Shown here: in pieces, positions 32,204 to 44,000 of the stretch
How the letters are laid out: the number at the start of each line of letters is the position of its first letter
Numbering within the stretch: position 1 is the stretch's first letter
Assembly: GCA_947044405.1 (NCBI GenBank)
Contig: CAMRHE010001078.1
Span: 1-64,000 of the forward strand
Origin: Leptodactylus fallax
Taxonomy: Eukaryota > Chordata > Amphibia > Anura > Leptodactylidae
Reading direction: 5' to 3'
DNA: 64,000 nt
Program-made: the position numbers and the translations under genes
The notes under the pieces: model-generated
Told to the model about the DNA's origin: nothing
Database searches by the model: none
What the model saw: the letters and a program-made list of their open reading frames with translations, nothing else

Positions 32204-32663
32204 TGTCAGGAACTGAGCTCTCTGGGTTTTGAACCCTTGACTTCCCAGTCATGTTCTGCAGCCTTGACCATTATGTCATTGGAGAAGCCTGTTTGTTGTT
32301 TGCATTGCTGAGCCTGGTCCTGTCTATTGGAGTGATTAGCTTATGGATCTCACCTGCTCTGTGGCCAATCACAGTATAGCAATCCCTATATAACCCCACA
32401 GCTTACGCCATCCTGTGCCTGATTATTCTGGCTGTCTGCTTCCTGTTTGTCCTGAGCCTCATCACTACTCTACTGCTCCTGTGTACAGAATCCTGCATAC
32501 GTCTGACTATGACTGATCTACTGCTCCTGTGTACCGAACTCTGCATACGTCTGACTATTGTTGCTTTTTACTCCTGAGGTTTAGCTCTTCATTTACTACT
32601 GTTAAAGTACTGTGCCATTGTCTCACCAATTGGACTACAGATTGGATAACTAGCACCGTTACA
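32204..32663 (+). repeat. Chromovirus 3' LTR, complete (460 bp)
   Basis: Starts TGTCAGGAACTGAGC and ends CACCGTTACA, matching the end of the 5' LTR remnant. It carries a CCAAT box (32365-32369) and TATATAA (32387-32393) at plausible promoter spacing. Inside, a roughly 50-bp phrase (CTACTGCTCCTGTGTAC to GCATACGTCTGAC) is repeated twice in tandem, while the 5' remnant has one copy. Confidence 0.85.
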
Positions 32664-33156
32664 GTCATACACTATGTTATTTAGATGTATAGTCCTAGGA
32701 GCCCTGACAGTGTCATACACTATGTATTATAGATATATAGTCCTAGGAGCCCTGACAGTGTCATACACTATGTATTATAGATATATAGCCCTAGGAGCCC
32801 TGACAGTGTCATACACTATGTATTATAGATATATAGTCCTAGGAGCCCTGACAGTGTCATACACTATGTATTATAGATATATAGTCCTAGGAGCCCTGAC
32901 AGTGTCATACACTATGTATTATAGATATATAGTCCTAGGAGCCCTGACAGTGTCATACACTATGTATTATAGATATATAGTCCTAGGAGCCCTGACAGTG
33001 TCATACACTATGTATTATAGATATATAGTCCTAGGAGCCCTGACAGTGTCATACACTATGTATTATAGATATATAGTCCTAGGAGCCCTGACAGTGTCAT
33101 ACACTATGTATTATAGATATATAGTCCTAGGAGTCCTGACAGTGTCATACACTATG

Positions 33157-33157
<1 letters not shown>
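32664..33157. repeat. 48-bp satellite, block 2
   Basis: About 10 copies of the 48-bp unit, unusually uniform, all with GGAGCCCTGAC except the last. It follows the 3' LTR without a spacer and ends in an AT run at the Tc1 insertion. Confidence 0.97.

Positions 33158-33201
<44 letters not shown>
33158..33201. repeat. (TA)n run at the transposon border
   Basis: About 43 bases of AT dinucleotides between the satellite unit end TATGTAAT and the transposon terminus. It probably expanded from the AGATATATAG part of the satellite unit and the TA target duplication. Confidence 0.92.
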
Positions 33202-33204
<3 letters not shown>

Positions 33205-34785
33205 TACAGACCGAAAGTTTGGACACACCTTATCATTCCAAGAGTTTTCTGTATTTTCATCACTATAAAAATTGTAGATTCACACTGAAGGCATCAAAAC
33301 TATGAATTAACACATGTGGAATTATATACTTAACAAAAAAGTGTGAAACGACTGAAAATATATCTTATATTCTAGGTTCTTCAAAGTAGCCACCTTTTGC
33401 TTTGATTACTGCTTTGCACACTCTTGGCATTCTCTTGATGAGCTTCAAGAGGTAGTCACCTGAAATGGTCTTCCAACAGTCTTGAAGGAGTTCCCAGAGA
33501 TGCTTAGCACTTGTTGGCCCTTTTGCCTTCACTCTGCGGTCCAGCTCACCCCAAACCATCTGGATTGGGTTCAGGTCTGGTGACTGTGGAGGCCAGGTCA
33601 TCTGGCGCAGCACCCCATCACTCTCCTTCTTGGTCAAATAGCCCTTACACAGTCTGGAGGTGTGTTTGGGGTCATTGTCCTGTTGGTCCAACTAAACGCA
33701 AACCGGATGGAATAGCATGCTGCTGCAAGATGCTGTGGTAACCATGCTGGTTCAGAATAAATCCCCAACAGTGTCACCAGCAAAGCCCCCCCACACCATC
33801 ACACCTCCTCCTCCATGCTTCACGGTGGGAACCAGGCATGTAGAGTCCATTCCTTCACCTTTTCTGCGTCGCACAAAGACACGGTGGTTGGTACCAAAGA
33901 TCTCAAATTTGGACTCATCAGACCAAAGCCCAGATTTCCACAGGTCTAATGTCCATTCCTTGTGTTCTTCTTGTGCTTGTTGCCTGTCCTTAGCAGTGGT
34001 TTCCTAGCAGCTATTTTACCATGAAGGCCTGCTGCACACAGTCTCCTCTTAACAGTTGTTGTAGAGATGTGTCTGCTGCTAGAACTCTGTGTGGCATTGA
34101 CCTGGTCTCTAATCTGAGCTGCTGTTAACCTGCCATTTCTGAGGCTGGTGACTCGGATGAACTTATCCTCCGCAGCAGAGGTGACTCTTGGTCTTCCTTT
34201 CCTGGGGCGGTCCTCATGTGAGCCAGTTTCTTTGTAGCACTTGATGGTTTTGGCCACTGCACTTGGGGACACTTTCAAAGTTTTCCCAATTTTTCGGACT
34301 GACTGACCTTCATTTCTTAAAGTAATGATGGCCACTCGTTTTTCTTTACTTAGCTGCTTTTTTCTTGCCATAATACAAATTCTAAGACTCCATTCAGTAG
34401 GACTATCAGCTGTGTATCCACCTGACTTCTGAACAACACAACTGATGGTCCCAACCCCATTTATAAGGCAAGAAATCCCACTTATTAAACCTGACAGGGC
34501 ACACCTGTGAAGTGAAAACCATTTCAGGTGACTACCTCTTGAAGCTCATCAAGAGAATGCCAAGAGTGTGCAAAGCAGTAATCAAAGCAAAAGGTGGCTA
34601 CTTTGAAGAACCTAGAATATAAGACATATTTTCAGTTGTTTCACACTTTTTTTTTAACTATATAATTCCACATGTGTTAATTCATAGTTTTGATGCCTTC
34701 AGTGTGAATCTACAATTTTTATAGTCATGAAAATACAGAAAACTCTTGTAATGAGAAGGTGTGTCCAAACTTTTGGTCTGTACTG
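33202..34785 (-). mobile_element. Tc1/mariner element 1, inactive, 268-bp terminal inverted repeats
   Basis: The termini are CAGTACAGACCGAAAGTTTG on the left and its near-complement on the right (CAAACTTTTGGTCTGTACTG), with TA on each side. The match continues inward for about 268 bp on each end (33202-33469 and 34518-34785). The inner part of each arm includes the sequence that encodes the transposase C-terminus, so one arm is the 3' end of the gene and the other a mirrored copy. The element lies in the AT-rich part of a 48-bp satellite unit. Confidence 0.92.
33365..34371 (-). pseudogene. Tc1/mariner transposase, DD36E-type spacing, broken
   Basis: The N-terminal piece (34371-33946) has the paired helix-turn-helix DNA-binding region and an AT-hook-like GRPR. 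A frame change near 33975, a stop in the middle (around 33762) and a small deletion near 33690 separate it from the C-terminal piece (33691-33365). First Asp: WSDESKFEIFG in another frame; second Asp: QDNDPKHTS; the third catalytic position reads Gln (NPIQMVW, codon 33562-33560) instead of Glu. My count gives 36 residues between the second and third catalytic sites, the spacing described for the Incomer (DD36E) group; the family name is inference. It cannot make an active enzyme. Confidence 0.85.
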
Positions 34786-36483
34786 TATATATAGTCCTAG
34801 GAGCCCTGACAGTGTCATACACCATGTATTATAGATATATAGTTCTAGGAGCCCTGACAGTGTCATACACTATGTAGTATAGATATATAGTCCTAGGAGT
34901 CCTGACAGTGTCATACACTATGTATTATAGATATATAGTCCTAGGAGAGTCCTGACAGTGTCATACACTATGTATTATAGATATATAGTCCTAGGAGTCC
35001 TGACAGTGTCATACACTATGTATTATAGATATATAGTCCTAGGAGCCCTGACAGTGTCATACACTATGTATTATAGATATATAGTCCTAGGAGAGTCCTG
35101 ACAGTGTCATACACTATGTATTATAGATATATAGTCCTAGGAGCCCTGAGAGTGTCATACACTATGTATTATAGATATATAGTCCTAGGAGTCCTGACAG
35201 TGTCATACACTATGTATTATAGATATATAGTCCTAGGAGTCCTGACAGTGTCATACACTATGTATTATAGATATATAGTCCTAGGAGTACTGACAGTGTC
35301 ATACACTATGTATTATAGATATATAGTCCTAGGAGCCCTGACAGTGTCATACACTATGTATTATAGATATATAGTCCTAGGAGCCCTGACAGTGTCATAC
35401 ACTATGTATTATTTATATAGTCCTAGGAGCCCTGACAGTGTCATACACTATGTATTATAGATATATAGTACTAGGAGTCCTGACAGTGTCATACACTATG
35501 TATTATAGATATATAGTCCTAGGAGCCCTGACAGTGTCATACACTATGTATTATAGATATATAGTCCTAGGAGTCCTGACAGTGTCATACACTATGTATT
35601 ATAGATATATAGTACTAGGAGTCCTGACAGTGTCATACACTATGTATTATAGATATATAGTCCTAGGAGCCCTGAGAGTGTCATACACTATGTATTATAG
35701 ATATATAGTCCTAGGAGCCCTGATAGTGTCATACACTATGTATTATAGATATATAGTCCTAGGAGAGTCCTGACAGTGTCATACACTATGTATTATAGAT
35801 ATATATACTGCTAGGAGCCCTGACAGTGTCATACACTATGTATTATAGATATATAGTCCTAGGAGCCCTGACAGTGTCATACACTATGTATTATAGATAT
35901 ATAGTCCTAGGAGTCCTGACAGTGTCATACACTATGTATTATATATATATAGTCCTAGGAGTCCTGACAGTGTCATACACTATGTATTATAGATATATAT
36001 ACTGCTAGGAGCCCTGACAGTGTCATACACTATGTATTATAGAGATATAGTCCTAGGAGCCCTGACAGTGTCATACACTATGTATTATAGATATATAGTC
36101 CTAGGAGTCCTGACAGTGTCATACACTATGTATTATAGATATATAGTCCTAGGAGTCCTGACAGTGTCATACACTATGTATTATAGATATATAGTCCTAG
36201 GAGCCCTGACAGTGTCATAGACTATGTATTATAGATATATAGTCCTAGGAGCCCTGACAGTGTCAAACACTATGTATTATAGATATATAGTCCTAGGAGT
36301 CCTGACAGTGTCATACACTATGTATTATAGATATATAGTCCTAGGAGCCCTGACAGTGTCATACACTATGTATTATATATATAAATATAGTCCTAGGAGC
36401 CCTGACAGTGTCATACACTATGTATTATAGATATATAGTACTAGGAGTCCTGACAGTGTCATACACTGTATTATAGATATATA
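34786..36483. repeat. 48-bp satellite, block 3
   Basis: About 35 copies between the two Tc1/mariner elements. 50-bp variants (GGAGAGTCCTGAC) and TATATATACTGCTAGG units appear here for the first time, so this block is less uniform than block 2. Each 50-bp variant shifts the frame and puts a stop just after GES in the plus frame. Confidence 0.96.
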
Positions 36484-38050
36484 CAGTCATGGCCAAAAGT
36501 TTTGAGAATGACACAAATATTATATTTTCACATGATCTGCTGCCCTCTGGTTTTTATGTGTGTTTGTCAGATGTTTTTATCACATACAGAAATAGAATTG
36601 CATTCATATTATGAGTAACAGAAGCTTATATTGACAGTTAGAATGAGTTAATGCAGCAAGTCAATATTTGCAGTGTTGACCCTTCTTCTTCAGGACCTCT
36701 GCAATTCTCCCTGGCATGCTCTCAATCAACTTCTGGACCAAATCCTGACTGATAGCAGTCCATTCTTGCAGAATCAATGCTTTAATTTTGTCTGAATTTG
36801 TTGGTTTTTGTTTGTCCACCCGTCTCTTGGTGATTGACCACAAGTTCTCAATGGGATTAAGATCTGGGGAGTTTCCAGGCCATGGACCCAAAATCTCTAT
36901 GTTTTGTTCCCTGAGCCATTTAGTTATCACCTTTGCTTTATGGCAAGGTGCTCCATCATGCTGGAAAAGGCATTGTTGAGCGCCAAACTGCTCTTGGACG
37001 GTTGGGAGAAGTTGCTCTTGGAGGACATTCTGGTACCATTCTTTATTCATGGCTGTGTTTTTAGGCAAGACTGTGAGAGAGCCGATTCCCTTGGATGAGA
37101 AGCAACCCCACACATGAATGCTTTCAGGATGCTTTACAGTTGGCATGAGACAAGACTGGTGGTAGCGCTCACCTCTTCTTCTCCGAATAAGCTGTTTTCC
37201 AGATGTTCCAAACAATGGAAAAGGGGATTCATCAGAGAAAATGACTTTACCCCAGTCCTCAGCAGTCCACTCCCTGTACCTTTTGCAGAATATCAGTCTG
37301 TCCCTGATGTTTTTTCTGGAGAGAAGTGGCTTCTTTGCTGCCCTCCTTGAGACCAGGCCTTGCTCCAAGAGTCTCCGCCTCACAGTGCGTGCAGATGCAC
37401 TCACACCTGCCTGCTGCCATTCCTCAGCAAGCTCTGCACTGCTGGTAGCCCCATCCCGCAGCTGAAATACTTTTAAGAGACGGTCCTGCCGCTTGCTGGT
37501 CTTTCTTGGGCGCCCTGGAGCCTTTTTGGCACCAATGGAACCTCTCTCCTTGAAGTTCTTGATGATGCGATAGATTGTTGACTGAGGTGCAATCTTTCTA
37601 GCTGCAATACTCTTCCCAGTTAGGCCATTTTTGTGCAGTGCAATGATGACTGCACGTGTTTCTTTAGAGATAACCATGGTTAACAGAAGAGAAACAATGA
37701 TGGCAAGCACCAGCCTCCTTTTAAAGTGTCCAGTGGTGTCATTCTTACTTAATCATGACAGATTGATCTCCAGCCCTGTCCTCATCAACACCCACACCTG
37801 TGTTAATGGAGCAATCACTGAAACCATGTTAGGTGGTCCTTTTAAGGCAGGGCTGCAATGATGTTGAAATGTGTTTTGGGGGATAAAGTTCATTTTCTAG
37901 GCAAATATTGACTTTGCAAGTAATTGCTGTTAAGCTGATCACTCTTTATAACATTCTGGAGTATATGCAAATTGCCATTAGAAAAACTGAAGCAGTAGAC
38001 TTTGTAAAAATTAATATTTGTATCATTTTCAAAACTTTTGGCCATGACTG
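36484..38050 (-). mobile_element. Tc1/mariner element 2, intact-looking
   Basis: 1,567 bp bounded by TA (36482-36483 and 38051-38052). The left terminus CAGTCATGGCCAAAAGTTTT is mirrored on the right by AAAACTTTTGGCCATGACTG; the next about 20 bases match with two or three differences. A second, internal repeat (GCAAGTCAATATTTGC near 36655, GCAAATATTGACTTTGC at 37901-37917) lies 130-175 bp in from each end, an IR/DR layout like that of several active Tc1-type transposons. It contains one uninterrupted transposase gene. Confidence 0.92.
36661..37677 (-). CDS. Tc1/mariner transposase, DD35E, intact (338 aa)
   Basis: Cut-and-paste DNA transposase. I chose the ATG at 37677-37675 (context ACCATGG); an upstream in-frame extension to 37710 begins with GTG and is not needed. 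Residues 1-110 hold two helix-turn-helix units separated by the AT-hook-like GRPRKT (55-60). The catalytic core has D149 (FSDES), D241 (FQHDGAP) and E277 (PDLNPIENLW); 35 residues lie between D241 and E277, a spacing reported for the Traveler group rather than classic DD34E. The length (about 340 aa) is normal for the superfamily, and no stop or frameshift is present. Whether it is expressed or active cannot be told. It would act in the nucleus on the inverted repeats of its own element. Confidence 0.93.
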   Translation of the reverse strand: MVISKETRAVIIALHKNGLTGKSIAARKIAPQSTIYRIIKNFKERGSIGAKKAPGRPRKTSKRQDRLLKVFQLRDGATSSAELAEEWQQAGVSASARTVRRRLLEQGLVSRRAAKKPLLSRKNIRDRLIFCKRYREWTAEDWGKVIFSDESPFPLFGTSGKQLIRRRRGERYHQSCLMPTVKHPESIHVWGCFSSKGIGSLTVLPKNTAMNKEWYQNVLQEQLLPTVQEQFGAQQCLFQHDGAPCHKAKVITKWLREQNIEILGPWPGNSPDLNPIENLWSITKRRVDKQKPTNSDKIKALILQEWTAISQDLVQKLIESMPGRIAEVLKKKGQHCKY

Positions 38051-41000
38051 TAGTCCTAGGAGCCCTGACAGTGTCATACACTATGTGATATAGATATATA
38101 GTCCTAGGAGCCCTGACAGTCTTATACACTATGTATTATAGATATATAGTCCTAGGAGGCCTGACAGTGTCATACACTATGTATTATAGATATATAGTCC
38201 TAGGAGCCCTGACAGTGTCATACACTATGTATTATAGATATATAGTCCTAGGAGCCCTGACAGTGTCATACACTATGTATTATAGATATATAGTCCTAGG
38301 AGTCCTGACTGTGTCATACACTATGTATTATAGATATATAGTCCTAGGAGCTCTGACAGTGTCATACACTATGTATTATAGATATATAGTCCTAGGAGCC
38401 CTGACAGTGTCATACACTATGTATTATAGATATATAGTCCTAGGAGAGTCCTGACAGTGTCATACACTATGTATTATAGATATAGAGTCCTAGGAGCCCT
38501 GAGAGTGTCATACACTATGTATAATAGATATATAGTCCTAGGAGAGTCCTGACAGTGTCATACACTATGTATTATAGATATATAGTCCTAGGAGCCCTGA
38601 CAGTGTCATACACTATGTATTATAGATATATAGTCCTAGGAGCCCTGACAGTGTCATACACTATGTATAATAGATATATAGTCCTAGGAGAGTCCTGACA
38701 GTGTCATACACTATGTATTATAGATATATAGTCCTAGGAGTCCTGACAGTGTCATACACTATGTATTATAGATATATATACTGCTAGGAGCCCTGACAGT
38801 GTCATACACTATGTATTATAGATATATAGTCCTAGGAGGCCTGACAGTGTCATACACTATGTATTATAGATATATAGTCCTAGGAGCCCTGACAGTGTCA
38901 TACACTAAGTATTATAGATATATAGTCCTAGGAGCCCTGACAGTGTCATACACTATGTATTATAGATATATAGTCCTAGGAGCCCTGACAGTGTCATACA
39001 CTATGTATTATAGATATATAGTCCTAGGAGTCCTGACAGTGTCATACACTATCTATTATAGATATATAGTCCTAGGAGCCCTGACAGTGTCATACACTAT
39101 GTATTATATATATAAATATAGTCCTAGGAGCCCTGACAGTGTCATACACTATGTATTATAGATATATAGTACTAGGAGTCCTGACAGTGTCATACACTGT
39201 ATTATAGATATATAGTCCTAGGAGAGTCCTGACAGTGTCATACACTATGTATTATAGATATAGAGTCCTAGGAGCACTGAGAGTGTCATACACTATGTAT
39301 TATAGATATATAGTCCTAGGAGAGTCCTGACAGTGTCATACACTACGTATTATAGATATATAGTCCTAGGAGCCCTGACAGTGTCATACACTATGTATTA
39401 TAGATATATAGTCCTAGGAGCCCTGACAGTGTCATACACTATGTATAATAGATATATAGTCCTAGGAGAGTCCTGACAGTGTCATACACTATGTATTATA
39501 GATATATAGTCCTAGGAGTCCTGACAGTGTCATACACTATGTATTATAGATATATATACTGCTAGGAGCCCTGACAGTGTCATACACTATGTATTATAGA
39601 TATATAGTCCTAGGAGCCCTGACAGTGTCATACACTATGTATTATAGATATATAGTCCTAGGAGTCCTGACAGTGTCATACACTATGTATTATAGATATA
39701 TAGTCCTAGGAGCCCTGACAGTGTCATACACTATGTATTATATATATAAATATAGTCCTAGGAGCCCTGACAGTGTCATACACTATGTATTATAGATATA
39801 TAGTCCTAGGAGTCCTGACAGTGTCATACACTGTATTATAGATATATAGTCCTAGGAGCCCTGACAGTGTCAAACACTATGTATTATAGATATATAGTCC
39901 TAGGAGCCCTGACAGTGTCATACACTATGTATTATAGATATATAGTCCTAGGAGCCCTGACAGTGGCATACACTATGTATTATAGATATATAGTCCTAGG
40001 AGTCCTGACAGTGTCATACACTATCTATTATAGATATATAGTCCTAGGAGCCCTGACAGTGTCATACACTATGTATTATATATATAAATATAGTCCTAGG
40101 AGCCCTGACAGTGTCATACACTATGTATTATAGATATATAGTACTAGGAGTCCTGACAGTGTCATACACATGTATTATAGATATATAGTCCTAGGAGAGT
40201 CCTGACAGTGTCATACACTATGTATTATAGATATAGAGTCCTAGGAGCCCTGAGAGTGTCATACACTATGTATTATAGATATATAGTCCTAGGAGAGTCC
40301 TGACAGTGTCATACACTACGTATTATAGATATATAGTCCTAGGAGCCCTGACAGTGTCATACACTATGTATTATAGATATATAGTCCTAGGAGCCCTGAC
40401 AGTGTCATACACTATGTATTATAGATATATAATCCTAGGAGAGTCCTGACAGTGTCATACACTATGTATTATAGATATATAGTCCTAGGAGTCCTGACAG
40501 TGTCATACACTATGTGTTATAGATATATATACTGCTAGGAGCCCTGACAGTGTCATACACTATGTATTATAGATATATAGTCCTAGGAGCCCTGACAGTG
40601 TCATACACTATGTATTATAGATATATAGTCCTAGGAGTCCTGACAGTGTCATACACTATCTATTATAGATATATAGTCCTAGGAGCCCTGACAGTGTCAT
40701 ACACTATGTATTATATATATAAATATAGTCCTAGGAGCCCTGACAGTGTCATACACTATGTATTATAGATATACAGTCCTAGGAGTCCTGACAGTGTCAT
40801 ACACATGTATTATAGATATATAGTCCTAGGAGTCCTGACAGTGTCATACACTATGTATTATAGATATATAGTCCTAGGAGCTCTGACAGTGTCATACACT
40901 ATGTATTATAGATATATAGTCCTAGGAGCCCTGACAGTGTCATACACTATGTATTATAGATATATAGTCCTAGGAGAGTCCTGACAGTGTCATACACTAT

Positions 41001-44000
41001 GTATTATAGCTATATAGTCCTAGGAGTCCTGACAGTGTCATACACTATGTATTATAGATATATAGTCCTAGGAGAGTCCTGACAGTGTCATACACTATGT
41101 ATTATAGATATATAGTACTAGGAGTCCTGACAGTGTCATACACTATGTATTATATATATATTGTCCTAGGAGCCCTGACAGTGTCATACTCTATGTATTA
41201 TAGATATATAGTCCTAGGAGTCCTGACAGTGTCATACACTATGTATTATAGATATATAGTCCTAGGAGCCCTGACAGTGTCATACACTATGTATTATAGA
41301 TATATAGTCCTAGGAGCCCTGACAGTGTCATACACTATGTATTATAGATATATAGTCCTAGGAGCCCTGACAGTGTCATACACTATGTATTATAGATATA
41401 TAGTCCTAGGAGCCCTGACAGTGTCATACACTATGTATTATAGATATATAGTCCTAGGAGCCCTGAGAGTGTCATACACTATGTATTATAGATATATAGT
41501 CCTTGGAGTCCTGACAGTGTCATACACTATGTATTATAGATATATAGTCCTAGGAGTCCTGACAGTGTCATACAATATGTATTATAGATATATAGTCCTA
41601 GGAGCCCTGACAGTGTCATACACTATGTATTATAGATATATAGTCCTAGGAGTCCTGACAGTGTCATACACTATCTATTATAGATATATAGTCCTAGGAG
41701 CCCTGACAGTGTCATACACTATGTATTATATAGATAAATATAGTCCTAGGAGCCCTGACAGTGTCATACACTATGTATTATAGATATATAGTCCTAGGAG
41801 TCCTGACAGTGTCATACACTATGTATTATAGATATATAGTCCTAGGAGTCCTGACAGTGTCATACACTATGTATTATAGATATATAGTCCTAGGAGCTCT
41901 GACAGTGTCATACACTATGTATTATAGATATATAGTCCTAGGAGAGTCCTGACAGTGTCATACACTATGTATTACAGATATATAGTCCTAGGAGTCCTGA
42001 CAGTGTCATACACTATGTTTTATAGATATATAGTCCTAGGAGAGTCCTGACAGTGTCATACACTATGTATTATAGATATATAGTCCTAGGAGCCCTGTCA
42101 GTGTCATACACTACGTATTATAGATATATAGTCCTAGGAGAGTCCTGACAGTGTCATACACTATGTATTATAGATATATAGTCCTAGGAGCCCTGACAGT
42201 GTCATACACTATGTATTATAGATATATAGTCCTAGGAGCCCTGACAGTGTCATACACTATGTATTATTTGTATATAGTCCCTGGAGCCCTGACAGTGTCT
42301 TACACTATGTATTATAGATATATAGTCCTAGGAGCCCTGACAGTGTCATACACTATGTATTATTTGTATATAGTCCTAGGAGCCCTGACAGTGTCATACA
42401 CTATGTATTATAGATATATAGTCCTAGGAGTCCTGAGAGTGTCATACACTATGTATTATAGATATATAGTCCTAGGAGCTCTGAGAGTGTCATACACTAT
42501 GTATTATAGATATATAGTCCTAGGAGAGTCCTGACAGTGTCATACACTATGTATTATAGATATATAGTCCTAGGAGTCCTGACAGTGTCATACACTATGT
42601 ATTATAGATATATAGTCCTAGGAGAGTCCTGACAGTGTCATATACTATGTATTATAGATATATAGTCCTAGGAGCCCTGTCAGTGTCATACACTATGTAT
42701 TATAGATATATAGTCCTAGGAGAGTCCTGACAGTGTCATACACTATGTATTATAGATATATAGTCCTAGGAGTCCTGACAGTGTCATACACTATGTATTA
42801 TAGATATATAGTCCTAGGAGTCCTGACAGTGTCATACACTATGTATTATAGATATATAGTCCTAGGAGAGTCCTGACAGTGTCATACACTATGTATTATA
42901 GATATATAGTCCTAGGAGAGTCCTGACAGTGTCATACACTATGTATTATAGATATATAGTCCTAGGAGCCCTGACAGTGTCATACACTATGTATTATTGG
43001 TATATAGTCCTAGGAGCCCTGACAGTGTCATACACTATATATTATAGATATATAGTCCTAGGAGTCCTGACAGTGTCATACACTATGTATTATAGATATA
43101 TAGTCCTAGGAGCTCTGACAGTGTCATACACTATGTATTATAGATATATAGTCCTAGGAGAGTCCTGACAGTGTCATACACTATGTATTATAGATATATA
43201 GTCCTAGGAGTCCTGACAGTGTCATACACTATGTATTATAGATATATAGTCCTAGGAGAGTCCTGACAGTGTCATACACTATGTATTATAGATATATAGT
43301 CCTAGGAGCCCTGTCAGTGTCATACACTATGTATTATAGATATATAGTCCTAGGAGAGTCCTGACAGTGTCATACACTATGTATTATAGATATATAGTCC
43401 TAGGAGTCCTGACAGTGTCATACACTATGTATTATAGATATATAGTCCTAGGAGAGTCCTGACAGTGTCATACACTATGTATTATAGATATATAGTCCTA
43501 GAGAGTCCTGACAGTGTCATACACTATGTATTATAGATATATAGTCCTAGGAGAGTCCTGACAGTGTCATACACTATGTATTATAGATATATAGTCCTAG
43601 AGAGTCCTGACAGTGTCATACACTATGTATTATAGATATATAGTCCTAGGAGCCCTGACAGTGTCATACACTATGTATTATTTGTATATAGTCCTAGGAG
43701 CCCTGACAGTGTCATACACTATGTATTATAGATATATAGTCCTAGAAGTCCTGAGAGTGTCATACACTATGTATTATAGATATATAGTCCAAGGAGCCCT
43801 GACAGTGTCATACACTATGTATTATAGATATATAGTCCTAGGAGAGTCCTGACAGTGTCATACACTATGTATTATAGATATATAGTCCTAGGAGTCCTGA
43901 CAGTGTCATACACTATGTATTATAGATATATAGTCCTAGGAGAGTCCTGACAGTGTCATACACTATGTATTATAGATATATAGTCCTAGGAGCCCTGTCA

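Larger units (their letters stand above)
26963..32663 (+). mobile_element. Ty3/gypsy chromovirus remnant inserted in the 48-bp satellite
   Basis: The order on the plus strand is: truncated 5' LTR, gag fragment, foreign antisense gypsy element, RNase H, integrase, chromodomain, polypurine tract, full 3' LTR. The chromodomain and the gag type (related to sushi-ichi/PEG10-like gag) place it among vertebrate chromoviruses. The gag C-terminus, protease and reverse transcriptase are missing, and that gap is occupied by the Gmr1-like element. Four in-frame stops and lost zinc and chromodomain residues show it is long dead. The satellite resumes with GTCATACACTATG directly after the 3' LTR. Confidence 0.85.

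Noticed and set aside
36788..37861. Plus-strand ORFs opposite the DD35E transposase
   Set aside because: Antisense shadows of the transposase gene.
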